A stretch of DNA of 64,000 bases from contig JAUWMR010000001.1 in assembly GCA_030613055.1 (NCBI GenBank), forward strand, positions 62,001 to 126,000, given 5' to 3'. Origin of the DNA: Desulfobacteraceae bacterium (GTDB lineage: Bacteria; Desulfobacterota; DSM-4660; Desulfatiglandales; Desulfatiglandaceae). The first letter of the stretch is position 1, and each line of letters starts with the position of its first letter. Position numbers and translations under genes: made by a program. This document shows positions 15,267-22,896 of this stretch, piece after piece. The notes under the pieces are model-generated. The model was given only the letters and a program-made list of their open reading frames with translations. It made no database searches and was not told where the DNA came from.

Positions 15267-16847
15267 ATGAAAGTCCTTGTAAGCGATCCCCTCTCCGATG
15301 TAGGGATCGAAATATTTAAAGAGACGCCGGGCATTGACGTGGACGTCAACACCGGGCTTACCCCGGAAGAATTAGCCGGGATTATCGGTCAATATGACGG
15401 GCTGGTCATACGCAGCGCGACAAAGGTCACATCAGACATTTTAGAGGCCGCCCGTAACCTGAAGGTCATCGGGAGGGCCGGAATCGGACTGGATAACGTT
15501 GACATACCGGCCGCCAGCCAGAGGGGGATCGTGGTCATGAATACGCCGGAGGGCAATACAATCACTACGGCGGAACACACCATTTCCATGATCATGGCCC
15601 TTTCCCGGAATATTCCCCAGGCAACATCCTCCCTTAAGGAAGGAAAATGGGAAAAGAAAAAGCTAAAAGGGCAGGAGGTCTTTAACAAGACCCTGGGCCT
15701 GGTTGGTGTCGGTCATATTGGGCGGATCGTGGCTGACAGGGCCAGGGGAATGAAGATGAAGGTCATCGTATACGATCCCTACATCAAGCCCGAGGCTATA
15801 GAAAAATTGGACTTGGAGCCAGTCTCCTTTGACGAATTGCTTAAGAGATCCGATTATATCACGATCCATACCCCAAAGACAGATGAGACAACAAACCTCA
15901 TAAACAGGGACACCATAGCCAGGATGAAAAAAGGCGCCATGGTAATTAATTGCGCCCGTGGCGGGATCGTCAATGAAGATGATCTCTACGATGCCCTTGA
16001 ATCCGGCCATTTGGCCGGAGCAGCCTTAGACGTTTTCAGCACTGAGCCTCCGGGAAACATAAAATTAATGGGCCATTCAAACTTCATCTGTACCCCCCAC
16101 CTGGGCGCTTCCACAAGCGAGGCCCAGGACAACGTTGCCCTGGATGTTGCCGAACAGATCGTGGCATACCTTCTTCACGGAACCGTAACAAATGCGGTCA
16201 ATGTGCCCAGTATCAGCAGCGAATTGATGAATACGTTAAGACCGTATGCCGTCCTGTTAGAAAGGATGGGATTATTTCAATCCCAGCTCGCTGACAGCGC
16301 CATTTTAGAAGTCCGGGTCAACTATTCAGGCAGTGTAACCGAATATGATGTAAGCCCTCTGACTACGGCCATGCTCAAGGGGCTGCTCACCCCAATCCTG
16401 AAGGACGATATAAACTTCGTAAACGCCCCCATTATTGCGGCTGACCGGGGAATAAAGGTGGTTGAGTCAAAAAGCAGGACCTCTGAGGATTTTTCCAGCC
16501 TTGTCAAGCTCACGGTCAGAACCTTAGAAGGCGAAAATATCATATCCGGCACTATTTTCGGCAAGACGCTTCCCAGGATCCTGCGTATCAACAGTTTTTA
16601 TTTAGAGGCTATTCCGGAAGGCCACAATCTGCTCATACATAGCCAGGACAGCCCGGGTGTGATCGGCCGCATTGCAATCACCCTTGGAAATCAGGGCATT
16701 AATATCAGTCACATGAAAGTAGGTGAAGAAAAAGAGAATAACCAGAATGTGATCCTCCTGACGACCAACTCGATTGTAAGTGTCGAGGTGCTTGAGGAAC
16801 TTCGCGGGCTTGAAAGCGTTTTTTCGGCAAGAAGAATAGAATTATAG
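15267..16847 (+). CDS. serA: D-3-phosphoglycerate dehydrogenase
   Basis: 526 residues, the long SerA form. It oxidises 3-phosphoglycerate to 3-phosphohydroxypyruvate with NAD+, the first step of serine synthesis. Seen: substrate-domain start (VLVSDPLSDVGIE), Rossmann motif GLVGVGHIGRIVA (~145-157), catalytic Arg231 in CARGGIVNE, the downstream Glu, and His278 in CTPHLGAST. A long intervening (ASB) domain (~320-450) and a C-terminal ACT domain (SPGVIGRIAITLGNQGINIS) follow, usually a serine-feedback site. An AAAGGAG lies 7 bp before the ATG. It stands alone behind a repeat block. Confidence 0.97.
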   Translation: MKVLVSDPLSDVGIEIFKETPGIDVDVNTGLTPEELAGIIGQYDGLVIRSATKVTSDILEAARNLKVIGRAGIGLDNVDIPAASQRGIVVMNTPEGNTITTAEHTISMIMALSRNIPQATSSLKEGKWEKKKLKGQEVFNKTLGLVGVGHIGRIVADRARGMKMKVIVYDPYIKPEAIEKLDLEPVSFDELLKRSDYITIHTPKTDETTNLINRDTIARMKKGAMVINCARGGIVNEDDLYDALESGHLAGAALDVFSTEPPGNIKLMGHSNFICTPHLGASTSEAQDNVALDVAEQIVAYLLHGTVTNAVNVPSISSELMNTLRPYAVLLERMGLFQSQLADSAILEVRVNYSGSVTEYDVSPLTTAMLKGLLTPILKDDINFVNAPIIAADRGIKVVESKSRTSEDFSSLVKLTVRTLEGENIISGTIFGKTLPRILRINSFYLEAIPEGHNLLIHSQDSPGVIGRIAITLGNQGINISHMKVGEEKENNQNVILLTTNSIVSVEVLEELRGLESVFSARRIEL

Positions 16848-16900
16848 GCAGTAGGGGTCAGGGTTCAAGGTTCAGGGTTCTGGGTTTACGAAACATAAGA

Positions 16901-16929
16901 TTTCGATCCCGCCGCCGGCGGGATCGAAA
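16901..16929 (+). repeat. GC-rich palindrome downstream of serA
   Basis: TTTCGATCCCGCCG and CGGCGGGATCGAAA form a near-perfect 14-bp stem. No T run follows. It may mark the 3' end of the serA transcript. The preceding sequence (GGTTCAAGGTTCAGGGTTC) is a short repeat also seen inverted near 28752 and 29050. Confidence 0.5.
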
Positions 16930-17043
16930 CCGGGAACCCGCTGCAAAGCAGTGGGACTGAGCCACAGCGTAGCTGTGCGAAGAAATGACACAGTAACTAA
17001 ATCCGACTTTTTGCGAAACCATTATTATATTGGGAGATAAAAT

Positions 17044-17439
17044 ATGTCTGAAGAAGAAGAAAAAGGATTTGTAATAAAGGACAGGAGGTCTCTGGATGAA
17101 AAGGGCGAATTAAAGGAAAATGAAACAGTAGAGGAAAAGACACAAGAAGAACCCACAGAAAAGACCTCAAAAGAGGAGCCCCGGACAGCCCCGCTGCCGG
17201 AGATCAGCTTCACCTCGCTGATTTTCAGCCTCAGTTCTTCCGCCCTGTTTCATTTTGGTGAGATTGCCGATCCTCAGACCGGTGAAAAGAAAAAAGACCT
17301 GCCTCTTGCCAAACACGCCATAGACACCATTGCCATGCTCAAGGAAAAGACCGGGGGCAATTTGACGGAAGAGGAGCAGAAATTCATAGAAAGCATTCTG
17401 ACCGACCTGAAATGGCGTTTTGTAAAGGCAGCAAAATAA
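17044..17439 (+). CDS. DUF1844 family protein
   Basis: 131 residues. The first ~50 are a highly charged, Glu/Lys-rich and probably disordered tail. The rest is the DUF1844 domain: EISFTSLIFSLSSSALFHFGE, then LPLAKHAIDTIAMLKEKTGGNLTEEE and a final helix FIESILTDLKWRFVKA. The molecular function of DUF1844 is not known to me. It occurs widely in deltaproteobacteria, often near housekeeping or protease genes as here (degP-like gene next). A GGGAG precedes the ATG by 7 bp. Confidence 0.85.
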   Translation: MSEEEEKGFVIKDRRSLDEKGELKENETVEEKTQEEPTEKTSKEEPRTAPLPEISFTSLIFSLSSSALFHFGEIADPQTGEKKKDLPLAKHAIDTIAMLKEKTGGNLTEEEQKFIESILTDLKWRFVKAAK

Positions 17440-17484
17440 ACCCCCGCTGCAAAAGACAGGAAATAGATCAACGGAGGAAAAACA

Positions 17485-17566
17485 TTTGACAGGATAACAG
17501 GATAGACAAGATATATATCCAGTTAATCAAAAAATTATCATGTTAATCCTGTTTATCCCGTCTAAA
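17485..17566 (+). repeat. Palindromic element, ACAGGATAACAGGAT-type ends (copy 2)
   Basis: The left arm TTTGACAGGATAACAGGAT and the right arm ATCCTGTTTATCCCGTCTAAA form a long imperfect inverted repeat of about 30 bp, with CCAGTTAATCAAAAAA in the middle. Same family as 9516-9752, without the extra interior. Confidence 0.7.
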
Positions 17567-17603
17567 AATATGTGAACTACTACCGAAGAAAACAGGAGAT
17601 ATT

Positions 17604-19055
17604 ATGAACCATAAACACACTAATAAAAAATACTTAAAGCTTGTCGTTTGGACCTTTTTCTGCCTGATAGCCGGTTTTTTGGCCGCATCACTGACAGGCC
17701 TCTTATCGGCTCCGGACGCCCAGACAAGCCCGGTCATGCCAGCGGCCCCTGGATCATTTTCCCAGCTTGCCAAAAAAGCCAGTCCGTCCGTGGTGAATAT
17801 CAGCGCAGTAAAGGTTATTAAGGGACGCGGGCGCATTCCTTTGCCTTTCGGGCCGAATGATCCCTTTAAAGATTTTTTCGAACGGTTTTTTAGAGATCAG
17901 GCACCAAAAAATTTCAGGCAGCAGAGTCTCGGAACCGGTTTTATCATTGATAAAGACGGCTTTATACTGACCAACAACCATGTAGTGGAAAAGACCGACG
18001 AGATAAAGGTAAAACTGGCAGATGAAAGTGAATATAATGCAAAGATTGTTGGGCGCGATCCCAAGACAGACCTGGCCCTTATCCGCATTAAGCCGGATCG
18101 GCCTCTTATACCGCTGCCATTAGGTGATTCGGACAGGCTTGAGGTTGGGGACTGGGTGATTGCCATTGGAAATCCCTTCGGCCTCGGGAATACGGTTACC
18201 GCGGGCATTGTGAGCGCAAAGTACAGGCAGATTGGCGCAGGCTCCTATGACAACTTTATCCAGACCGATGCATCCATCAATCCCGGAAACAGTGGGGGCC
18301 CTCTTTTAAACACATCCGGTGAGGTGATAGGCATCAACTCGGCCATATTCTCCCGGAGCGGTGGCAGCATTGGCATCGGGTTTGCAATTCCCATAAACAT
18401 GGCAAGGGATCTCCTGCCCCAGCTCAAAAAGGGGAAGGTAGTTCGTGGATGGCTTGGCGTAATGATCCAGAAGATTACCGCCGAACTAAAAGACAAGCTG
18501 AGGCTTGCCAATGAAAACGGCGCTCTAATTGCGGATGTCACGGCCGGCGGGCCAGCAGAAAAGGCAGGTATCAAGCGGGGCGATGTGATCATTTCATTTG
18601 ACGGCAGGGAAATCAAGGAAATGAAGGACCTGCCATTTATAGTCGGCTCCACCCAGGTAGGCAAAACTGTTGTTGTTGAAGCTATCCGGAAAGGCAGGAA
18701 AATGTCTTTCAGAGTGAAAATAGGTGAACTGAAAGAGGAAAAGGGAGCCCGTAAGGCTGCCGAAACAAAACCTCGCTTAGGCATGACCGTAAAAGAGCTT
18801 ACACCACAGCTTGCCCGAAATCTCGGCCTGTCGGAAACGAGCGGCCTTGTGGTCATTCAGGTTGAAAGCAATTCACCAGCCCAGGTGGCTGGCATCAGGC
18901 AAGGGGATATCATTCTTGAGATAGACCAGGCTCCCCCTAAAGACATTGAGCAATTTTATAAGAAAATCCAGGAATACAAAAAAGGAGATACTGTTCTCCT
19001 CCTGATAAAACGTGGAGGTTCCACTCTCTACCTCACCCTGAAGGTCCTGGAATAA
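17604..19055 (+). CDS. DegP/HtrA family periplasmic serine endoprotease
   Basis: 483 residues. An N-terminal hydrophobic segment (~14-34) serves as signal or anchor. The trypsin-like domain has the full triad: His126 (TNNHVV), Asp156 (KTDLALI) and Ser230 (GNSGGP). Two PDZ domains follow (~285-380, with GPAEKAGIKRGDVI; ~390-480, with SPAQVAGIRQGDIIL). The protein degrades or chaperones misfolded envelope proteins; DegQ, DegP or MucD naming cannot be settled by eye. ispE begins 11 bp after the stop, so they are probably cotranscribed. Confidence 0.93.
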   Translation: MNHKHTNKKYLKLVVWTFFCLIAGFLAASLTGLLSAPDAQTSPVMPAAPGSFSQLAKKASPSVVNISAVKVIKGRGRIPLPFGPNDPFKDFFERFFRDQAPKNFRQQSLGTGFIIDKDGFILTNNHVVEKTDEIKVKLADESEYNAKIVGRDPKTDLALIRIKPDRPLIPLPLGDSDRLEVGDWVIAIGNPFGLGNTVTAGIVSAKYRQIGAGSYDNFIQTDASINPGNSGGPLLNTSGEVIGINSAIFSRSGGSIGIGFAIPINMARDLLPQLKKGKVVRGWLGVMIQKITAELKDKLRLANENGALIADVTAGGPAEKAGIKRGDVIISFDGREIKEMKDLPFIVGSTQVGKTVVVEAIRKGRKMSFRVKIGELKEEKGARKAAETKPRLGMTVKELTPQLARNLGLSETSGLVVIQVESNSPAQVAGIRQGDIILEIDQAPPKDIEQFYKKIQEYKKGDTVLLLIKRGGSTLYLTLKVLE

Positions 19056-19066
19056 TATTTTAGTGA

Positions 19067-19942
19067 ATGCAATCTTCAATCGAAAATCGTAAATTTCTTG
19101 CTCCCGCCAAACTGAATATCAGGCTTAAAGTAACCGGTGTCAGGCCGGACGGATACCATGAACTAGTCTCTATAATGGTGCCTGTCGGGCTGTTTGATCG
19201 ACTTGACCTGGCACTGACACGGCCAAACGGAATCACCCTTTCATGTAAGGGGTTTTCCGTGCCGGACGATAAAGAAAACCTGGTTTTCCGCGCAGCTTCT
19301 CAATTTTTTTCGCAAACAGGCCTTAATCATGGTATTTCCATAAAGCTCACCAAAAATATCCCTGTTTCAGCAGGGTTAGGAGGAGGAAGCAGCGATGCGG
19401 CATGCGTTCTAATGGCCTTAAATGAAATGTGCGCAAATCCCCTTTCATCTAAAGCTCTGGCAGAGATTGCCGTTGGCTTGGGGGCAGACGTGCCGTTCTT
19501 TCTGCACGGCAGGCCGTGCCTGGCAGAGGGAATAGGTGAAATCCTGAATCCGATTGAAAATTGGCCAAAATTCTGGTATGTTATCATTACGCCTGACTTT
19601 AATGTTTCAACATCATGGGTATACAGGAATCTGAAATTAAAGTTGACATCAGGGGAATATCTCTTTATAATAAAACGTTTAGAAGAAAAGCCTGTTAAGC
19701 TATGTGATATCCTTGAAAATGATCTTGAATCGGTAACCGCTTCTCATTTCCCCATCATTTATCACATCAAAAGGTCATTGATGGAGTCAGGGGCGGAGGG
19801 TGCCTTGATGTCAGGTAGCGGCCCGAGTGTCTTTGGTATCTTTGCATCAGAAAATCAGGCACTTAAGGCAAAAAAGGCCCTCATCTGCCAGGACTTGGGG
19901 AATATTTATGTGGTCGAGGGGCTGAACTACAAAGATCGTTAA
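19067..19942 (+). CDS. ispE: 4-diphosphocytidyl-2-C-methyl-D-erythritol kinase
   Basis: 291 residues, a GHMP kinase. It phosphorylates CDP-ME in the non-mevalonate isoprenoid pathway. Seen: N-terminal PAKLNIRLKVTGVRPDGYHEL with the active-site Lys, the ATP motif PVSAGLGGGSSDAA (~98-111), the Asp of ADVPFFLHG, and the C-terminal ALMSGSGPSVFGIF motif. All key motifs are intact and the length is usual. No strong ribosome site was seen; coupling to the degP-like gene 11 bp upstream is likely. The order ispE, tRNA-Gln, prs, rplY, pth is characteristic of deltaproteobacteria. Confidence 0.96.
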   Translation: MQSSIENRKFLAPAKLNIRLKVTGVRPDGYHELVSIMVPVGLFDRLDLALTRPNGITLSCKGFSVPDDKENLVFRAASQFFSQTGLNHGISIKLTKNIPVSAGLGGGSSDAACVLMALNEMCANPLSSKALAEIAVGLGADVPFFLHGRPCLAEGIGEILNPIENWPKFWYVIITPDFNVSTSWVYRNLKLKLTSGEYLFIIKRLEEKPVKLCDILENDLESVTASHFPIIYHIKRSLMESGAEGALMSGSGPSVFGIFASENQALKAKKALICQDLGNIYVVEGLNYKDR

Positions 19943-20016
19943 ATAGTCGAGTCCCCGCCTGCCGTCCTGCGGGCAGGGTTGAGTTGTAAAATCGTACCGC
20001 CTTTAGTGGGAAATGA

Positions 20017-20084
20017 ATGAACTACCCCGCAGCCCCGCTCTGGCGGGATCTCCGTTACGCTCCGACAAGCTACGGGGTATCAAG
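20017..20084 (+). repeat. 68-bp structured repeat flanking tRNA-Gln (copy 1)
   Basis: Begins ATGAACTACCCCGCAGCCCC and ends CTACGGGGTATCAAG. The outer stem is ACCCCG/CGGGGT; an inner stem CCCCGC/GCGGGA-type follows. The second copy at 20435-20502 carries the compensated outer stem ACCTCG/CGAGGT. The repeat has no coding sense. Confidence 0.75.
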
Positions 20085-20098
20085 GGATAACATGTTTT

Positions 20099-20158
20099 GT
20101 CATTCCGTGCTTGACACGGAATCCAGAAAAACTGGATTCCCGCTTTCGCGGGAATGAC
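20099..20158 (+). repeat. Nested palindrome of the GTCATTCC / GGAATGAC type
   Basis: GTCATTCC, hairpin, GGAATCCAG, spacer, CTGGATTCC, hairpin, GGAATGAC. Each arm is a hairpin and the arms are inverted copies of each other. The same plan is seen at 12728-12798, 39238-39309, 43062-43131 and 48191-48260. Confidence 0.75.
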
Positions 20159-20317
20159 AGGAACGAAGCAAGCTTCTTTGAATTAGACCCAAAATGATTA
20201 AATGTTCAGTTTTTAGGCAAAGCGTCATGAATTCATATCATATTAACTACTTAACAACTCAACTTCTCAATCATTTAACAAGGCCTGGAGTAGTCAATCT
20301 TTTTGTGATGCCGCACT

Positions 20318-20391
20318 GGGGTGTCGTCAAGCGGTAAGACACGGGCCTTTGGAGCCCGCATTCGGAGGTTCGAATCCTCCCACCCCAGCCA
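20318..20391 (+). tRNA. tRNA-Gln, anticodon TTG (reads CAA/CAG)
   Basis: Complete cloverleaf: acceptor TGGGGTG / CACCCCA, D arm with AAGCGGTAAGAC, and anticodon stem CGGGC / GCCCG around loop CTTTGGA, which places TTG at 34-36. The T arm is GGAGG-TTCGAATC-CTCC, the discriminator is G, and the 3' CCA is encoded (20389-20391). It lies between ispE and prs, a position conserved in this group. The two 68-bp repeats flank it on either side. Confidence 0.97.
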
Positions 20392-20434
20392 GTAAAGAAT
20401 ACTTGCCCGGACGACATGGGTTTCTAAATCCAAA

Positions 20435-20502
20435 ATGAACTACCTCGCAGCCCCGCTCAGGCGGGATCTCCGTTACGCTCCGACAAGCTACGAGGTATCA
20501 AG
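20435..20502 (+). repeat. 68-bp structured repeat flanking tRNA-Gln (copy 2)
   Basis: Same repeat as 20017-20084, with matched changes on both sides of the outer stem (CCCCG to CCTCG, CGGGG to CGAGG), so pairing is kept. A further fragment (GGCAAGCTGCGGGGAATTAAC) follows near 20521-20540 and resembles 13322-13344. Confidence 0.75.
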
Positions 20503-20584
20503 ACCAAAAAATGTAACGCGGCAAGCTGCGGGGAATTAACCCTTGTCCGCCTTTGGCGGATTAAAACACAGAAGAGGTCACTTT

Positions 20585-21532
20585 TTGACATTTAAATCCG
20601 AAATGAAGCTTTTTGGTGGAACATCAAATCAGACCCTGACACTCGAGGTCTGTGAATACTTAGGGATCGAGCCAGGAAAAATAGCCAACAAGACCTTCAG
20701 CGACGGTGAAACTCAGGTGGAAATAGGGGAAAACGTCAGGGGAAGGGACGCCTTTATTCTTCAATCCACCTGCACACCGGTCAACGACAATCTGATGCAG
20801 CTACTGATAATAATCGATGCCTTAAAGAGGGCGTCCGCCAAACGGATTACAGCAGTAGTTCCATATTACGGTTACGGTCGCCAGGACAGGAAGGTCAAAC
20901 CACGTGTTCCAATCAGCGCCAAACTTGTCGCAGACCTTATTACAGTGGCAGGGGCAAACAGGGTTGTATCTATCGATCTTCATGCCGGACAGATCCAGGC
21001 CTATTTCAACATACCGGTAGACAATATTTTTGCCGCGCCAATTTTACTGGAATATATTCAGACCAACTTTCAAAACAACCTTGTTATCATATCGCCCGAT
21101 GCCGGTGGAGTTGAAAGGGCCCGTGCCTTTGCCAAGCGACTTAACGCCTCCCTGGCCATCATAGACAAACGGCGGGAAGCACCCAACGTGGCTGAGGCTA
21201 TGAATATCATCGGAGAAGTTGAAGACAAAACCGCCATTATCCTTGATGACATGGTCGATACCGCGGGTACATTAACCCAGGCCGCTCTCGCGCTTAACAG
21301 CAGAGGGACAATCGAGATTCATGCATGCTGCACTCACGGTGTCCTTTCCGGCCCTGCTATCGAAAGGATAGAAGAGTCTACTATTGACAGCCTGTTTATA
21401 ACCAATACCATCCCCCTAAACGATAATGCCAGGAATTGCAGTAAAATAACCGTCTTGTCCGTGGCAGAGCTTTTAGGAGAAACCATTAAAAGAATTTACG
21501 ATTCTCATTCTGTCAGCACATTATTTGTTTAA
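20585..21532 (+). CDS. prs: Ribose-phosphate pyrophosphokinase (PRPP synthetase)
   Basis: Makes PRPP from ribose-5-phosphate and ATP for nucleotide, His and Trp synthesis. Seen: KLFGGTSNQ start, FSDGETQVEI, ATP-loop region VVPYYGYGRQDRK, DLHAGQIQAYF, and the PRPP loop DDMVDTAGTLTQAA. Length from the TTG is ~315 residues, as usual. The TTG at 20585 has GAGG 7 bases upstream; the in-frame ATG at 20603 begins MKLFGG and is the alternative. An open frame extends to 20543, but its extra residues come from repeat DNA. rplY follows, and a hairpin with a T run lies between. Confidence 0.95.
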   Translation: MTFKSEMKLFGGTSNQTLTLEVCEYLGIEPGKIANKTFSDGETQVEIGENVRGRDAFILQSTCTPVNDNLMQLLIIIDALKRASAKRITAVVPYYGYGRQDRKVKPRVPISAKLVADLITVAGANRVVSIDLHAGQIQAYFNIPVDNIFAAPILLEYIQTNFQNNLVIISPDAGGVERARAFAKRLNASLAIIDKRREAPNVAEAMNIIGEVEDKTAIILDDMVDTAGTLTQAALALNSRGTIEIHACCTHGVLSGPAIERIEESTIDSLFITNTIPLNDNARNCSKITVLSVAELLGETIKRIYDSHSVSTLFV

Positions 21533-21537
21533 CAATA

Positions 21538-21568
21538 TAAACGTCCTGACCGTGAAGGCGTTTTTTTA
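21538..21568 (+). terminator. Terminator between prs and rplY
   Basis: AAACGTCCT and AGGCGTTT pair as a stem with one bulge around a short loop, followed by seven T residues. It lies directly after the prs stop and 37 bp before rplY, so it may be an attenuating terminator within the prs-rplY-pth run. Confidence 0.6.
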
Positions 21569-21605
21569 CTTTGTGAAAAATTTTATTAACATGTGGAGGT
21601 GATAA

Positions 21606-22274
21606 ATGGCTCAGGCTACACTTGTTGCCCGGGTAAGAGAAGAAAAAGGAAAAGGGGCGGCCAGAAAGCTAAGAAAAAACGATCAGGTCCCTGCCGTTTT
21701 CTATGGTCCAAAAACAGAATCAGTGATGCTTGCCGTAGATTATCCTGAACTGGCACGTATCCTGAAGGAAGATAGTGGCGAGAACGTTATCCTCGACCTG
21801 CAAATACAATCAGAAAGCGGAACAGAAACTCGAAAAGCGATTATTAAAGATCTCGTGGTTGACACTATTAAGGACACTTACCTTCATGCGGATTTTTACG
21901 AGATATCCATGGACAGGGAAATTACGTTCAATGTACCGATCCGTCTGCTAAATACTCCTGTGGGTGTCACAAATGGTGGTATTCTCCAGGCCATCAGACG
22001 AGAACTGACCGTCTCCTGTCTGCCTGACAGGTTGATTGATTCCTTTGAAATTGATGTGTCCGCCCTCGACATCGGTGATTCACTTCATATCAAGGATATT
22101 GAACTTCCGGAAGGTATTAAATCTACGGAAGAAGGCCACCTTACCATTGCAGTGTTAGCGGCCCCCACGGTTTCGGCTGTGACGGAAGAAGAGGAGGAAG
22201 AAGCCGAGGGTGAAGAGGAAGCTGCCGCAGCAGAAGACGTAAGTGTTGAAGCATCAGAAGAATCGCAGGAATAG
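21606..22274 (+). CDS. rplY: 50S ribosomal protein L25, long CTC form
   Basis: 222 residues: N-terminal L25 5S-rRNA-binding domain (~1-92, with KGKGAARKLRKNDQVPAVFYG and DLVVDTIKDTYLHADFYEIS), then the TL5/CTC C-terminal beta domain (~100-190). An extremely acidic tail (EEEEEEAEGEEEAAAAEDV) follows. Long L25/CTC proteins bind 5S rRNA and often go with stress adaptation. GGAGG lies 6 bp before the ATG. It is followed closely by pth, the conserved order. Confidence 0.95.
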   Translation: MAQATLVARVREEKGKGAARKLRKNDQVPAVFYGPKTESVMLAVDYPELARILKEDSGENVILDLQIQSESGTETRKAIIKDLVVDTIKDTYLHADFYEISMDREITFNVPIRLLNTPVGVTNGGILQAIRRELTVSCLPDRLIDSFEIDVSALDIGDSLHIKDIELPEGIKSTEEGHLTIAVLAAPTVSAVTEEEEEEAEGEEEAAAAEDVSVEASEESQE

Positions 22275-22296
22275 GTACCAGGGAATTTCTGCTAAC

Positions 22297-22881
22297 TTGA
22301 AAATAGTACACCTGATTGTAGGCCTCGGAAACCCCGGAAAGAAATACAGGAATACAAGACATAACACGGGGAATATGGTAATTGAACTGTGGAGCCGAAA
22401 CCTGGGAGTATCTCTTACCGGCAGGCGGTTCCAGTCAAGGAACGCCCTGACGGTATTACATGGAAAACATATCCTGCTTCTCTGCCCGGATACCTTTATG
22501 AACTTAGGCGGCAAGTCTGTCAGGGCCTGTGCCGATCACTACCGCCTGGATACGGAAGAAATACTGGTAATCCACGATGACCTTGATTTGCCTGTCGGAA
22601 GGATCAAGGTTACGAGGAGCGGCAGTGCCGGAGGGCACAAGGGGGTGCTTTCGGTTGTCAAGCATCTTGGCAGTATACAATTCCCCCGGATTAAAATCGG
22701 CATCGGACGACCGCGACATGAGGAAAGCACTTCGGATTATGTTCTCTCGCCATTTTATGTCGACGAAAAACAAATTATGAAAAACGTGATCCGCATGGCC
22801 GTCGAGGCATGTGAATTGTTCATCCTGGAAGGACTTGAACCGGCAATGAATCTTATCAATTGCCAAAACTTAACTAACTAA
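22297..22881 (+). CDS. pth: Peptidyl-tRNA hydrolase
   Basis: About 194 residues from the TTG at 22297 (LKIVHLIVGLGNPG). The same open frame reaches back to an ATG at 22243 inside rplY, but those 18 residues lie before the conserved start. Pth frees tRNA from prematurely released peptidyl-tRNA. Catalytic and substrate residues are present: Asn in GLGNPG, His in NTRHNTG, and Asp in VIHDDLDLPVGRIK. GSAGGHKGVLSVVKHLG and the C-terminal helix are also typical. The ribosome site is weak, so coupling to rplY is likely. Confidence 0.94.
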   Translation: MKIVHLIVGLGNPGKKYRNTRHNTGNMVIELWSRNLGVSLTGRRFQSRNALTVLHGKHILLLCPDTFMNLGGKSVRACADHYRLDTEEILVIHDDLDLPVGRIKVTRSGSAGGHKGVLSVVKHLGSIQFPRIKIGIGRPRHEESTSDYVLSPFYVDEKQIMKNVIRMAVEACELFILEGLEPAMNLINCQNLTN

Positions 22882-22896
22882 GGAGGTATAAAACTG

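Noticed and set aside
20543-20602. Longer prs start at 20543
   Set aside because: The added residues come from repeat DNA, and PRPP synthetases begin close to the KLFGG motif; TTG 20585 or ATG 20603 fits better.
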